DNA of 47,945 bases from JACKFB01 sp041389525 (GCA_041389525.1 JAWKRR010000055.1:1-47945), one strand, 5' to 3'; counted from the stretch's first letter, positions 9,330 through 17,908 are shown. The notes: a model not told the origin generated them from the sequence alone. Numbers and translations are program-made.

Positions 9330-9423
9330 ACGCTGAGCTCGCCCGACCGTCGCCGCCCGCCCGACGAGGGGGTGTGGGGTTGGGGAGGAATGAAGCTCCC
9401 ATTCGCATCTGAGAAGAACCCGC

Positions 9424-9452
9424 ATTAGCCCGTGGATTCGAAGAAAAGTCAA
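9424..9452 (-). promoter_or_regulatory. Sigma-70-like promoter for the kinase operon
   Basis: On the minus strand, TTGACT (9452-9447) and GCTAAT (9429-9424) are separated by exactly 17 bases. They match the consensus boxes at 5/6 and 4/6 positions. Transcription would begin near 9417, leaving a leader of about 90 bases before the kinase ATG. Confidence 0.45.
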
Positions 9453-9687
9453 CGCGCTGAGAGGGTTGGCCGCGGCGGCCAGAGGCGCCGGGTGGGGTGT
9501 CACAGGCGTGAGCGTCGACCACCTTCACGATCTGCGCTGATGGTGTTTGTTATGCGAAAACAGCGAGTTAGGGGTCGCCTCTGGCCGTGTCGGTCATGGT
9601 CGTGGTCGCGCGCCAGCGATCCGACTCTCAAGGGCCCGTGCTAGGGGCAGTCCACGCGGAAGATGCGTGATTGTGTAATATTCACGA

Positions 9688-9734
9688 TGTGACACCCCAT
9701 TCGAGCAGAGTGCCTTGGCACTCTGTGACACCCC
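9688..9734. repeat. TGTGACACCCC direct repeats flanking a hairpin
   Basis: TGTGACACCCC occurs at 9688-9698 and 9724-9734, with an inverted copy at 9494-9504. Between the two direct copies, CAGAGTGCC (9706-9714) and GGCACTCTG (9717-9725) form a nine-base inverted repeat with a TT centre. The block lies 19 bases left of the right 157-bp repeat. It could be an operator, a recombination-associated end, or a terminator without a T-tract; the sequence alone does not decide. Confidence 0.6.
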
Positions 9735-9752
9735 AGGGGTTCGGGCGACGCC

Positions 9753-9909
9753 ATCCGCGCCCAGATCGGCCTGCGCTACCCGATGGACCCGGCGGGCTGA
9801 GGGTGGCGGGGGCGCGGGGTTAGAGCCACGCGGGGAGGAGGGCGAGGCCGCCGGCGGCGAGCATCGCGAGGAGGCAGGCGGCGACGCGGGCTCCGTAGGC
9901 TAGGCCGCC
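9753..9909 (+). repeat. 157-bp direct repeat, right copy
   Basis: Identical to 1043-1199. It begins with the last 12 codons and stop of the oxidoreductase (9753-9790, an orphan 3' fragment) and continues 90 bases into the true 3' end of the DUF4010 gene, whose stop is at 9820-9822. Confidence 0.97.
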
Positions 9910-11091
9910 GAGGGAGGTCGCTAGGGCGGCTTTGACGATGGTGTTGGAGCCGGTGCCGATGAGGATGACTGTGGCGGCGACTTTGGGGTCGACGGTGTCG
10001 CCGGAGAGGCTCGCCATGGAGAGGACGACCGCGTCGACGTCGGCGGCGCCTGCGACGAGGCCGGCGAGGTAGAGGCCGGCGTCTCCGGCGTAGTGGTTGG
10101 CGAGCTTGGAGATGAAGAGGACGGCGGCGAAGACGAGGCCGAAGATGGCGGCTTGCTGGAGCTGGAAGGGGTTTTTTAGGGGGATGTCGGCGGTGGCGAG
10201 CTTTTCGGTGCGGCCGCGGCGCCAGAGGATGAGGGCCCAGAGGACTCCGACGGCGAGCATGGCGGCCACCGGGCTGATGAGCAGCCAGACGAGGTCGGGG
10301 TTGACCACGGCGACCGTGGCGAGGATGCGGGCCAGCATGACCGTGCACGCGAGGATGACGGAGAGGGCGCAGACGCGGGCGAGGGCGGGCTCGCGGCGGG
10401 CGCGGCCGCTCATGGCGAGGGTGATGGCGGTGGAGCTGACGAGGCCGCCGACGATCCCGGTGACGCCGAGGCCGCGGCCGGGGCCCAGCAGGCGGCTGGC
10501 GATGTAGCCGAGGAAGCCGATGCCGGCGATGAGCACGACCATCAGGACGACGTGGTAGGGGTTGAAGGCGTCCAGGGGGCCCATGGCGCGGTCGGGGACC
10601 AGGGGCAGGACGACCGCGGCTGCGAGGATGAACTGCAGCGTCGCCAGGAGGTCCTCGCGGCTGAGGCGGTTCGCGAAGGCGTGCAGGCGCGGCTTTACCG
10701 AGAGGAGGCCGGTGACGCCGATGCCGAGGGCGACGACGAAGGCGTGGCGGAAGCCTTGGAGGGACGCGATGGGGGTGGTCGCGAGCAGGCCGATGAAGAA
10801 GACGATGAGGGCGGCGATCTCTGAGGTGGCGCCTCGCTCTTTTTCGTCTCGGGCGGTCACGACGTAGCCGGCGGTGACCAGGGCGGCGACGGCCAGGGTG
10901 GACGCGGCGACCAGCCAGGTCCCGAGGGCCGGGGTGAGCAGCCCGACGAGGGCGCCCGTGGTGGCGAAGAGGGTGAAGGTGCGGATGCCTGCGAAGGACT
11001 GACCCTGCGACGCCCGCTCGCGCTCGAGGCCGACGAGCAGCCCCATCGCGGCGGCCAGCGCGAGCTCAAGCCATGGGCCGTAGGGTGACAC
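9820..11091 (-). CDS. MgtC/SapB-DUF4010 family membrane protein
   Basis: A 423-residue integral membrane protein, nearly all hydrophobic helices (about twelve). The N-terminus WLELALAAAMGLLVGLERER is typical of MgtC/SapB domains, and GIRTFTLFATTGALVGLL follows. The rest fits the DUF4010 domain (SRLLGPGRGLGVTGIVGGLVSSTAITLAMSGRAR). MgtC relatives are linked to magnesium homeostasis, but DUF4010 members have no settled transport role. The start is GTG at 11091. The last 29 codons are in the right copy of the 157-bp repeat, and a duplicate stub of them lies at 1110-1199. Confidence 0.88.
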   Translation of the reverse strand: MSPYGPWLELALAAAMGLLVGLERERASQGQSFAGIRTFTLFATTGALVGLLTPALGTWLVAASTLAVAALVTAGYVVTARDEKERGATSEIAALIVFFIGLLATTPIASLQGFRHAFVVALGIGVTGLLSVKPRLHAFANRLSREDLLATLQFILAAAVVLPLVPDRAMGPLDAFNPYHVVLMVVLIAGIGFLGYIASRLLGPGRGLGVTGIVGGLVSSTAITLAMSGRARREPALARVCALSVILACTVMLARILATVAVVNPDLVWLLISPVAAMLAVGVLWALILWRRGRTEKLATADIPLKNPFQLQQAAIFGLVFAAVLFISKLANHYAGDAGLYLAGLVAGAADVDAVVLSMASLSGDTVDPKVAATVILIGTGSNTIVKAALATSLGGLAYGARVAACLLAMLAAGGLALLPAWL

Positions 11092-11275
11092 CAGGGGTCC
11101 TCCGACGCGGGTGCGGGGCCGAGGCGGCGCGACCCGCTGCGCTGCGGCGACGTCGATGGTGCCTGCGTCAGCGGGCTCCGGCCAGAGGATTAGCCGCGCC
11201 GGGTTCGAAAGCGCTCAAGCCGACCGCGGGGTGTCACGTTGCCAGCAAAGACGACGGGCATCTTGAGGGGGAACC

Positions 11276-12520
11276 ATGGTCGCCGCGTTCTATGACCAAG
11301 CTGCGTCGATCGCGGCCGACCGCGATTCGGCTGCGCGTGCGGGGGACCGCGACCCGGCGGGGGCGTCGGCCGCGCACAGCCTCGCGCCCTATCTGGCGGG
11401 GGCGCGGGCTGCCGCGTTCAACCCGTACGATTCGTGGGCGCAGCACTTCCCCGAGTCGCCGCGGCGCGAGGAGATCGACATCCTCGTCGCCGGGCCTGGG
11501 ACGGCGGCGGTCGCGATGCTCGCGGCTCGGATGCCGCGCGCCCGCATCGTCGGCGTCGACACCGCTGCGACCGCCGTGCCGCGCGAGGGGGCGCTCCGCG
11601 GCCACGCTGAGCCCGACCGGGTCAGCTTCTGCGACCTGCCGCTCGAGCGCATCGACGAGCTGGGTGAGACCTTCGACGTCGTGCACTGCCACGGCGTGCT
11701 GCACCGACTCGCCGACCCCGCCGCCGCTCTCCGCGCGCTCGCGTCGGTCACCCGCCCCGACGGGGTCATCTCGGCGATGGTCCAGGCGCAGGCCGGGCAG
11801 GGCGGGGCGCAGCTCTTGCGCGAGTTGCTGCATCGCCTCGGCATCGCGGGCGACGAGTCCGGCGCCGCGACCGTCGCCGCCCTGCTCGAGCATCTACCCG
11901 AGGGGCACCCGCTGGTCCTGGCGCCCTGGGGCGAGCGGCCCGCGCCGGCCGCCGAGGACTCCAACGCCTCGTCAGCCCCACGCCCCCGCGCCTACACCGT
12001 CGACGAAGTGCGCGCCCTCGTCACCGACGCCGGCCTCGTCCTGCACCGCTGGCTGGGCCAAGCCGTCTACGAGTCCGCCCTCTCACCCCTGGCCGACAGC
12101 CTGTCCAGCGCCGGCGAATGGACCCGCGCCGCCGCCATGGAGCTCTTCCACGGCTGCCTCACCACCCACAGCTTCCTGCTGACCCACCCGACGCGCGCGA
12201 CCGCCGCCGAGCTCTTCGAGGGCCCCTCCATCGCCGACGCCGTCCCCACGCTCTCGCCCCACATCGCCGCCATCGTCGAGGGCGACACCCTCGCCCTGCA
12301 CAACCGCGCCCTGCAGGTGCCGGTCTACCTCCGCGGCCCGCTGTCGACTCTGAAGCCCTGGCTGCAAGCCGTGGACGGCCGGACCAGCGTCGGCGAGCTG
12401 GCCTCCCTGCGCCGCAACGGAGTCCTCGACGAGGCCGCCGCCAGCGACGCGCAGGCCCTCTTTCGCAGCCTGTATCTGGCCGATATCATTGAGCTGAGCA
12501 CCCGCACCGCCGTCGCCTAG
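11276..12520 (+). CDS. Class I SAM-dependent methyltransferase with C-terminal extension
   Basis: A 414-residue protein. Residues 70-180 look like a Rossmann-type methyltransferase: motif I EIDILVAGPGTAAVAMLAARMPRA (the glycine-rich loop is VAGPGT), an acidic strand end IVGVD, then DVVHCHGVLHRLADPAAALRAL and a VTRPDGVI post-motif. The C-terminal 170 residues are not clearly recognised; the end (LKPWLQAVDGRTSVGELASL) resembles the small winged or PqqD-like helical domains attached to some protein methyltransferases. A GGGGGAA ribosome-binding site precedes the ATG. Substrate unknown. It stands alone: the DUF4010 gene diverges upstream and the protease gene is 172 bases downstream. Confidence 0.8.
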   Translation: MVAAFYDQAASIAADRDSAARAGDRDPAGASAAHSLAPYLAGARAAAFNPYDSWAQHFPESPRREEIDILVAGPGTAAVAMLAARMPRARIVGVDTAATAVPREGALRGHAEPDRVSFCDLPLERIDELGETFDVVHCHGVLHRLADPAAALRALASVTRPDGVISAMVQAQAGQGGAQLLRELLHRLGIAGDESGAATVAALLEHLPEGHPLVLAPWGERPAPAAEDSNASSAPRPRAYTVDEVRALVTDAGLVLHRWLGQAVYESALSPLADSLSSAGEWTRAAAMELFHGCLTTHSFLLTHPTRATAAELFEGPSIADAVPTLSPHIAAIVEGDTLALHNRALQVPVYLRGPLSTLKPWLQAVDGRTSVGELASLRRNGVLDEAAASDAQALFRSLYLADIIELSTRTAVA

Positions 12521-12692
12521 CTCAGTCATGTCTCGCGCGTCGCCAATGGGCGATTGACCGTCCCGTCGCGGCCACGCTATGCCAGAGGGACCCGGCCACC
12601 ATCGCCCGGGCCGTGGCCGTCATTTCGCCAGCAATTGACTGGGTGTATGGCGTCCGACAGCCTCCGCCCGCGCCGGGCTCCACGGAGCCGCC

Positions 12693-14336
12693 ATGCCGCG
12701 TTTGCCCCAGCCCCGCCAGCTCGTCCGGCTCGCCGCGTCGCTCGGCCTCATCGCCGGCCTCAGCCTCGCGCCCGGCCACGCCCGCGCCGCCGACGTCACC
12801 TACCGCGGCCTCGACCACGCCGTCGTCCGCGTCATCGCCCTGGGCACCACCGACCTCCACGAGTTCACCGAGGCGGGCGTCACCGTGAAGCTCGCGGTCC
12901 CGGCCAGCGGCCACGGCAGCGGGTTCATGGTCAGCGAGGACGGGCTCATCGTCACCGCGGCCCACGTCATCAAGGACGCCCGCCACGTCGCGGTCATCTT
13001 CCCCGGCTCGACCCAGGCCTACCCGGCGCGCATCGTCTCCGTGGGTGCCGACGCCGACTACGCGTTCATCCGCGTCCTGGGCCAGTACACCGCGCTGGCC
13101 AAGCTGGCGACGGAAGCCGAGCCCCTCGAGGTGCGCCAGAGCATGTTCGCCGTCGGCTACCCCATCGACGCCAGCCGCACCGAGCCGCAGTCGACCCCCG
13201 GCGTGGTCTCGAGCGCCATGCCCGACGGCACGCTTCAGCTCGCGATGACGGTCAACCCGGGGAACTCGGGCGGGCCGGTCATCGACGCCGAGGAGCGCGT
13301 CCGCGGCATCCTGGTGGCGCGGGCGAACCCCGACAAGGGCTTCTCGGGCATCGCCTGGGCCGTCCCCAACAGCCTCTTTCGTGGCGAGATGGCGCGCATC
13401 CTGGCGGACGGCACGCACCTCAAGGACAGCGCGCCGCTCACCTCCCGCGGGCAGCGCGGGCTCGCCGAGTTCGCAGCGCTCCTGGCGACGGAGGGGCACA
13501 CGCTGATCCGCTCGTCGGTGGGGCTCGAGGACGCGGCGGCGACCACGGTGCGGCAAGACCAGGTCATCGCCAGCGCCAACGGACTGCCCTTCAGCCCGGA
13601 GGCGCAGTTGCTGGCCGCGGGCTATTTCTGGAATCGGTACGTCATCGGCCGCTACAGCCGCGACGGCAGCGCCGACGGACACCACGCGACCGCGAAGTCC
13701 TACGCGCAGAAGGCCGTGGAGCTCGAGCCCGCGCTCGCGAAGGAGTCCGAGCTGGTCAAGATGCTGCTCGACGGCGGCGCACCCCTGCGCGCGGCGCCCG
13801 CAGCGCGTTCGGCCCCTGCCACCGACGGTCGCGCTGTTTACGTGCGCGTGGAGAAGGGAGCCGGCAGCGACCCCGTCGCCCTCTACGCGACCCCGGACGG
13901 CTCACTCATCGTCGAGAAGTGCACCGCGCCCTGCAACACCGCCCTCGAACGAGGACCGACGGAGCTCGGCGTCGGACCGCCTGACAGCCACCAGCGCGGT
14001 CGGACCTGGCTGGACGTCGACGGGCCGACGACTGTGGATGTGTACTACAAGTCACGCCGCCCCACCCGGATGGCCGGCGCCGCGATATGGGCAGTGCTTG
14101 GGGTTGCGGGCCTCGGCACGGTAGTGGGCGAACTCTCCACCCACGTTCGCGACGACGAGTACGGCCTCTTTGAGTTCTACCCTCGAACGCCCGTCCTCGT
14201 CGCCGGCAGCGTCCTGTTCGTCGCCGGCACCTTCGCTGGCATCATCTTGTTGACCCAGCGCGACGAGGTGCGGCTCAAGGTCAGCCCGCACGTGTCGACC
14301 TCATCGGGCGGGATGTCGGTCGGCGGATCGTTCTGA
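12693..14336 (+). CDS. Secreted trypsin-like serine protease with C-terminal membrane helices
   Basis: A 547-residue protein with a signal peptide (about 12-33). Residues 40-235 form an S1-type trypsin-like protease: His91 in TAAHV, Asp122 in DADYAFIRV and Ser192 in NPGNSGGPV make a complete triad, as in DegP/HtrA-like enzymes. No PDZ domain follows. There is a helical region (about 245-360), a charged segment, and two hydrophobic helices near the C-terminus (about 458-480 and 502-525), so the protease may be anchored in the inner membrane facing the periplasm. It probably acts in envelope proteolysis or stress response. It appears to be monocistronic and ends before a strong hairpin. Confidence 0.88.
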   Translation: MPRLPQPRQLVRLAASLGLIAGLSLAPGHARAADVTYRGLDHAVVRVIALGTTDLHEFTEAGVTVKLAVPASGHGSGFMVSEDGLIVTAAHVIKDARHVAVIFPGSTQAYPARIVSVGADADYAFIRVLGQYTALAKLATEAEPLEVRQSMFAVGYPIDASRTEPQSTPGVVSSAMPDGTLQLAMTVNPGNSGGPVIDAEERVRGILVARANPDKGFSGIAWAVPNSLFRGEMARILADGTHLKDSAPLTSRGQRGLAEFAALLATEGHTLIRSSVGLEDAAATTVRQDQVIASANGLPFSPEAQLLAAGYFWNRYVIGRYSRDGSADGHHATAKSYAQKAVELEPALAKESELVKMLLDGGAPLRAAPAARSAPATDGRAVYVRVEKGAGSDPVALYATPDGSLIVEKCTAPCNTALERGPTELGVGPPDSHQRGRTWLDVDGPTTVDVYYKSRRPTRMAGAAIWAVLGVAGLGTVVGELSTHVRDDEYGLFEFYPRTPVLVAGSVLFVAGTFAGIILLTQRDEVRLKVSPHVSTSSGGMSVGGSF

Positions 14337-14404
14337 GGTGCGCCGCTGATCTCGGGCTGGCGTTCTTGGGCCGACGCGCCGGGTTGGCGTCCTCGGCGTC
14401 ACGC

Positions 14405-14439
14405 CCGCGGCCGCGACGCCCGGCGCGTCACGGCCGCGG
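14405..14439. terminator. Strong inverted repeat between convergent genes
   Basis: Arms 14405-14419 and 14425-14439 pair at 14 of 15 positions around a five-base loop. The hairpin lies 69 bases after the protease stop and 9 bases from the stop of the convergent small secreted protein gene. No T-tract follows on either strand, so it is a terminator-like hairpin rather than a classical intrinsic terminator. Confidence 0.45.
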
Positions 14440-14448
14440 AGCGCGCGA

Positions 14449-14784
14449 CTAGCGCTGACGGCGGAAGCAGAACGCCGCGATCGCGGCCAGCTTGCCGTTG
14501 CCGGAGGTGACGCTCATCGCGGTGAAGGGCTCCCATCCCTGCGCCGTGTAGCGCGCCAACGCCTTGTTCCAGCCGTCGGACTTGTCGAGGTCGTTGTTGG
14601 TCCAGTGCTGGTCGACGCCGGCCTTGTCGGTACCGACGCAGAAGGCCTCCCACTGCACCCGCTGAGCGGCGGCGGGCATCGGCGCCTCTTCCGACGCGCG
14701 CGCCGGCGCACCGGCGACGTTGGACGCGATGATCCCGAGGAGAAACGCCACTGTCAGAGAAAGGCCGATCACTGCATTCCGCAT
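14449..14784 (-). CDS. Small secreted protein, DUF4177-like
   Basis: A 111-residue protein with a signal peptide (NAVIGLSLTVAFLLGIIASNVAGAPA). The mature part is about 80 residues: QWEAFCVGTDKAGVDQHWTNNDLD, then WNKALARYTAQGWEPFTAMSV and a C-terminal strand ending AFCFRRQR. The spacing of an N-terminal strand, GWE and a final hydrophobic strand with basic residues resembles DUF4177 proteins, whose function is unknown. The ATG at 14784 is used because the signal peptide begins there. It converges with the protease gene across a hairpin. Confidence 0.7.
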   Translation of the reverse strand: MRNAVIGLSLTVAFLLGIIASNVAGAPARASEEAPMPAAAQRVQWEAFCVGTDKAGVDQHWTNNDLDKSDGWNKALARYTAQGWEPFTAMSVTSGNGKLAAIAAFCFRRQR

Positions 14785-15032
14785 TGCACACCTCCCGCGC
14801 CTCTGGCGCATAGAATGGCGCGAGCGTACCCCAAATCGGGCGGCGGTGCGCGGCCGCTCGATGCAGCCGCGATCGCCAACTCTGGCGGCGAAAGTCGCAC
14901 GCGCCGGCGACTTCCACCCCGCGGGCGTTGGTGAGATTCTGTGACCGGAAGCGCCCGTCGCGCGAGGATGACTTGGCTGCCCAGGTCGCGCGCGCGGGCC
15001 ATCGACGCGCTCTCCGAATTCCGAGGTGGGTC

Positions 15033-15539
15033 ATGACGCGGCGCCTAGTGCTCAGTTCCGTCTGCGTGCTCTTCACGATCTTGACCGGCGTGGCCCTGGC
15101 TGAGGACGCGCCCCGCAGCTTTCCCATCACCGACGGGCGGCTGGAGCTGCCGGGGCCGGTCACTTTCGAGACCGGCACGGCCACGCTGTCGAAGGACTCG
15201 GCGGGCGTCGTCGAGTACATCGGCGCGTTCTTGGCCGAGAAGTCGGCGATCACCCTGCTGCGCATTGAAGGCCACGTGGACGGGGCCGACGATCCCCAGG
15301 CGCTGTCGGAGCGGCGGGCGATGGCCGTCGTCCGGGCGCTCGTCGCCCGTGGCGTGGACTGCAAACGACTTCTCCCCGTGGGCTTCGGCCAGCACAAGCC
15401 GGTCGCGCCGCGGGACACGCCTGAGGGCCGCTCCCGAAACACGCGGGTCGAGGCGGCGCCGGCGATGTTGCGGGGGCGCGCCATCGGCGGCATGCCGGTC
15501 GACGGCGGCGGGCAGACGGCCGGCGACCCTTGCAAGTAA
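15033..15539 (+). CDS. OmpA-family peptidoglycan-associated protein
   Basis: A 168-residue exported protein: signal peptide (1-24, VLSSVCVLFTILTGVALA) and one OmpA C-terminal-like domain. Visible OmpA features are VTFETGTATLSKDSAGVVEYIGAFL, the IEGHVDGADDPQALSERRA block (usual form GHTD...N..LS..RA) and VGFGQHKPVAPRDTPEGRSRNTRVE. The usual Asp of GHTD is shifted to HVDG, close to the standard form. It lacks a beta-barrel, so it probably sits in the periplasm bound to peptidoglycan. A GAGGTGG ribosome-binding site precedes the ATG. It diverges from the small secreted protein gene. Confidence 0.85.
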   Translation: MTRRLVLSSVCVLFTILTGVALAEDAPRSFPITDGRLELPGPVTFETGTATLSKDSAGVVEYIGAFLAEKSAITLLRIEGHVDGADDPQALSERRAMAVVRALVARGVDCKRLLPVGFGQHKPVAPRDTPEGRSRNTRVEAAPAMLRGRAIGGMPVDGGGQTAGDPCK

Positions 15540-15678
15540 CTACGGCGAGCGCTCATCTTGAGCCCCCTTCGCCGGCTGCGCGCTCCCAGCACGTCGTTGT
15601 TCGAGCTCCGCGTGCCCCCGCACACGTCATAGTAAGCCAGCCCGCCCGTCTCCCCGCACGCCCACTCGAGGAGACGCC

Positions 15679-16191
15679 TTGAGGTTCTACGACCGCTTCC
15701 TCAGAGCTTTCGCGCGCAGCCGCGTCGGCGGCTTCATCGTGCGCCACCTCTTCGCGCGCCTCGACCCGTGGCTGATGCGGATGTCGCGCGGGCGCCTGAA
15801 CTCGGGCATCGGCTCGACCCTGGCCGCCAACGCCCTGCTGCTCACCTGCATCGGCGCCAAGTCCGGGGAGGAGCGCGAGGTGACGCTGCTCTTCACCCGC
15901 CAGGGCCCCGATTTCGTCGTCTACGCCTCGTGTTTTGGCCAGCCGCGCAGCCCCGCCTGGTACCACAACCTCGTGGCGAACCCGGGCTGCTGGGTGACGG
16001 CTGGCGGCGAGGAGCGGCTGCCCTGCGTGGCGCGCGAGGCACGTGGGGACGAGCGCGAGCGGCTCTGGCGCCAAGCGGTGGGGCTCTACGCGGGATACGC
16101 CGACTATGCCGAGAAGACCGACCGGGTCATCCCGGTGATGGTGCTGCGGGTCATGGGCTCGGCGCAGCCAGACCGCCGAGCTACGGGGTAG
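15679..16191 (+). CDS. Deazaflavin (F420)-dependent nitroreductase-family protein
   Basis: A 170-residue protein of the Ddn/DUF385 split-barrel family. Signature stretches are LLLTCIGAKSGEEREVTLLFTRQGPDFVVYAS (family pattern T.GRKSG..R..PL......G..V.VAS), then PAWYHNLVANPGCWVTAGGE, which matches the W..NL.A.P.v.v pattern. Members reduce quinones or nitro-compounds with F420H2, or bind FMN or heme; which cofactor is used here cannot be seen. The start is TTG at 15679, preceded by GAGGAGAC. The end overlaps the 3' end of the convergent gene by 11 bases. Confidence 0.82.
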   Translation: MRFYDRFLRAFARSRVGGFIVRHLFARLDPWLMRMSRGRLNSGIGSTLAANALLLTCIGAKSGEEREVTLLFTRQGPDFVVYASCFGQPRSPAWYHNLVANPGCWVTAGGEERLPCVAREARGDERERLWRQAVGLYAGYADYAEKTDRVIPVMVLRVMGSAQPDRRATG

Positions 16192-17908
16192 TCCGGGGGC
16201 TCGTCCCCGCCGCCGCCGCCCAGGCTTGGGCCTCGCGGACGAAGGTGAAGGGCTCGCAGAACATGGGGTTTTCCTCGCAGTTCGGAGACCGCGCGGGCTG
16301 GCGCATGACCAGGGGCGTGCGCTCCTCGGCGTGGCGGCGCGCCTCGAAGGCCGAGGGCTTCACATCATCTATATAGAGGTGGGCGACGACGAAGAGCGCC
16401 CAGACGGCGACGTGGGCGCGGTTGTGGCGTGGAGCGAAGAGGCCCGAGATCTGCGGCGTGATGGCGGCGGCGGCGCGGTCGAACCAGGGGTTCATGGCGT
16501 TGACCAGCGGGATGGGTAGGACCTTGCCGTAGAAGTCGGAGATGTCCTGGCCCTGGAGCCACGTGGAGATGACCAGCATGAGGACGCCGAGGGTGGCGCC
16601 GAAGAGGAGGCGGCCGAGGCCGGTCTTGGGGATGGTGGCGGGGTCGGTGGCCAGCAGCACCACGGCGAGAAAGACGGGGGCCCAGAAGCCGGCGGGGCGG
16701 ATGAAGGGGGCGATCTCGCTGCCGTACTCGATGACGGGGAGGGCTCCGAGGGAGACGAGGACGATGGGGAGGCGGGCCTGGGGGATGAGGGCGAGGAGGA
16801 AGATGAGCTCGAGCATGTTGGGGGGCATGTTGAGCTGGTGGGCGATGTCGACGTAGGGCGCGTGGTCGGGGAAGAGGATGCAGGCGAGGCCGACGACGGC
16901 AACGCCGAAGGCGGAGGGGTTGAAGATGTGGCGGCCGCCGCGGTGGATGAGGGCTTTTGACGCGAGGCCGATGGCGATGACGAGGAGGCCGAGCCAGCTG
17001 GCGGCGGGGGGGAACCAGACGAAGAGGTTGGCGCTGAGGACGACGGGGATGGGGCCGAAGGAGGCGGTGTAGCGGTCGCGGAGGGTGAGGGCGAGCAGGA
17101 CGTCGAAGGCGTAGGCGAAGACGAGCTGCAGGAGGATGAGGGGGAGCATGTCGAGGACGTCGCGGAAGTAGAGGGCCCAGTAGGCGAAGAGCAGGATCTG
17201 GATGGCGACGGGGAGGAGGTGGGTGAGCTTGATGACGGAGTCGAGGCCGGGGCGGCGGCGGCGCCAGAGGAGGCGGGCGAGGAGGGCGAGGGCCCAGGCG
17301 GCGAGGGCGAGGGCGGCGAGGGCGAGGTGTTCGAGGGGGCGCACCCAGGGCGGGATGGGCCAGATGGCGAAGTGGCCTTGGAGGCGGGCGAGGGTGGTGG
17401 CGGAGGTGTCGGGGAGGCGGGCTGGGAGCAGCTTGAGGTCTTCGGCGGCGAGCTCGCGGCGCTCGATGTAGAAGTCGCCTGGGTCTTGGGCTTGGACGCT
17501 GGCGACGGCGCGGGCGAGGAGCGCTGTGATCTGCGGGTCGGGCTGCGGGGCGTCGACGAGCGAGCGGGCGCGGATGGCGAAGCTTGGCGAGCGGGCGTCG
17601 CCGGGTTCGGCGAGCAGGACGGGGAGCAGCAGGATCTCGGCCACCGGTGCGCCGTCGGGGAGCTCGGCGGCGCGGCGGACGGCGAAGCGGACCTCGCGGC
17701 CCGTCAGCTCGATGGACGAGATGACGTAGGTGTCGTCGACCGGTTTCATGAAGCCGGGGTCGGCGACGAGGCGGCGGGCGACGGACTCGCGGCCGGGTGG
17801 GATGGCCATGCGCAGGGCGCGCTCGGAGATCGTCGGCGTGGCGGCGGCGTCCGGTGGTGGGGTCGCGGTCGCCGCAGAGAGCCAGACCAGTAGCATCAGC
17901 GCCTGCAT
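16181..17908 (-). CDS. NQR2/RnfD-like membrane protein with N-terminal exported domain
   Basis: A 575-residue protein. A signal peptide (1-15) and a roughly 190-residue exported domain come first, then about ten membrane helices. The membrane part carries RnfD/NqrB hallmarks: GGRHIFNPSAFGVAVV and FLAVVLLATDPATIPKTGLGRLLFGATLG. I do not see the S(T)GAT motif that binds FMN covalently in NqrB and RnfD, and no other nqr or rnf gene is nearby. An ordinary role in the Na+/H+-pumping complex is therefore doubtful; it is better called an orphan relative. The ATG at 17908 is used because the signal peptide starts there. Confidence 0.8.
   Translation of the reverse strand: MQALMLLVWLSAATATPPPDAAATPTISERALRMAIPPGRESVARRLVADPGFMKPVDDTYVISSIELTGREVRFAVRRAAELPDGAPVAEILLLPVLLAEPGDARSPSFAIRARSLVDAPQPDPQITALLARAVASVQAQDPGDFYIERRELAAEDLKLLPARLPDTSATTLARLQGHFAIWPIPPWVRPLEHLALAALALAAWALALLARLLWRRRRPGLDSVIKLTHLLPVAIQILLFAYWALYFRDVLDMLPLILLQLVFAYAFDVLLALTLRDRYTASFGPIPVVLSANLFVWFPPAASWLGLLVIAIGLASKALIHRGGRHIFNPSAFGVAVVGLACILFPDHAPYVDIAHQLNMPPNMLELIFLLALIPQARLPIVLVSLGALPVIEYGSEIAPFIRPAGFWAPVFLAVVLLATDPATIPKTGLGRLLFGATLGVLMLVISTWLQGQDISDFYGKVLPIPLVNAMNPWFDRAAAAITPQISGLFAPRHNRAHVAVWALFVVAHLYIDDVKPSAFEARRHAEERTPLVMRQPARSPNCEENPMFCEPFTFVREAQAWAAAAGTSPRTTP

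Larger units (their letters stand above)
1200..9752. mobile_element. Repeat-bounded 8.55-kb inserted segment carrying a kinase/surface-protein operon
   Basis: This segment separates two genes that were once neighbours: each copy of the flanking 157-bp repeat contains the 3' ends of both the oxidoreductase and the DUF4010 gene. Inside are five leftward genes forming one operon. Base composition is visibly lower in GC than the flanks; one hand-counted 60-base stretch (3301-3360) is 57% GC. I see no integrase, transposase or tRNA attachment site. A hairpin and repeated TGTGACACCCC motifs lie near the right edge. The mechanism is unknown. Candidates are single-crossover integration through 157 bp of homology, a replication-based duplication, or less likely an assembly artefact. 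Insertion is inferred; the repeat is observed. Confidence 0.6.
9330..9752. other. Non-coding upstream region of the kinase operon, up to the right repeat
   Basis: No convincing gene is present. The region holds a candidate leftward promoter (9424-9452), an inverted copy of TGTGACACCCC (9494-9504), two direct copies of the same motif (9688-9698 and 9724-9734), and a hairpin between those two. It ends at the 157-bp repeat. Confidence 0.6.

Noticed and set aside
9715..9735. Sigma-54-like TTGGCAC box near the right edge of the insert
   Set aside because: The -12 GC element is missing at the required spacing, and it points towards the orphan 3' fragment rather than a gene start.
12554..13984. Plus-strand frame overlapping the protease gene
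   Set aside because: Shifted-frame translation of the protease gene, rich in Arg and Pro, without a domain or ribosome-binding site.
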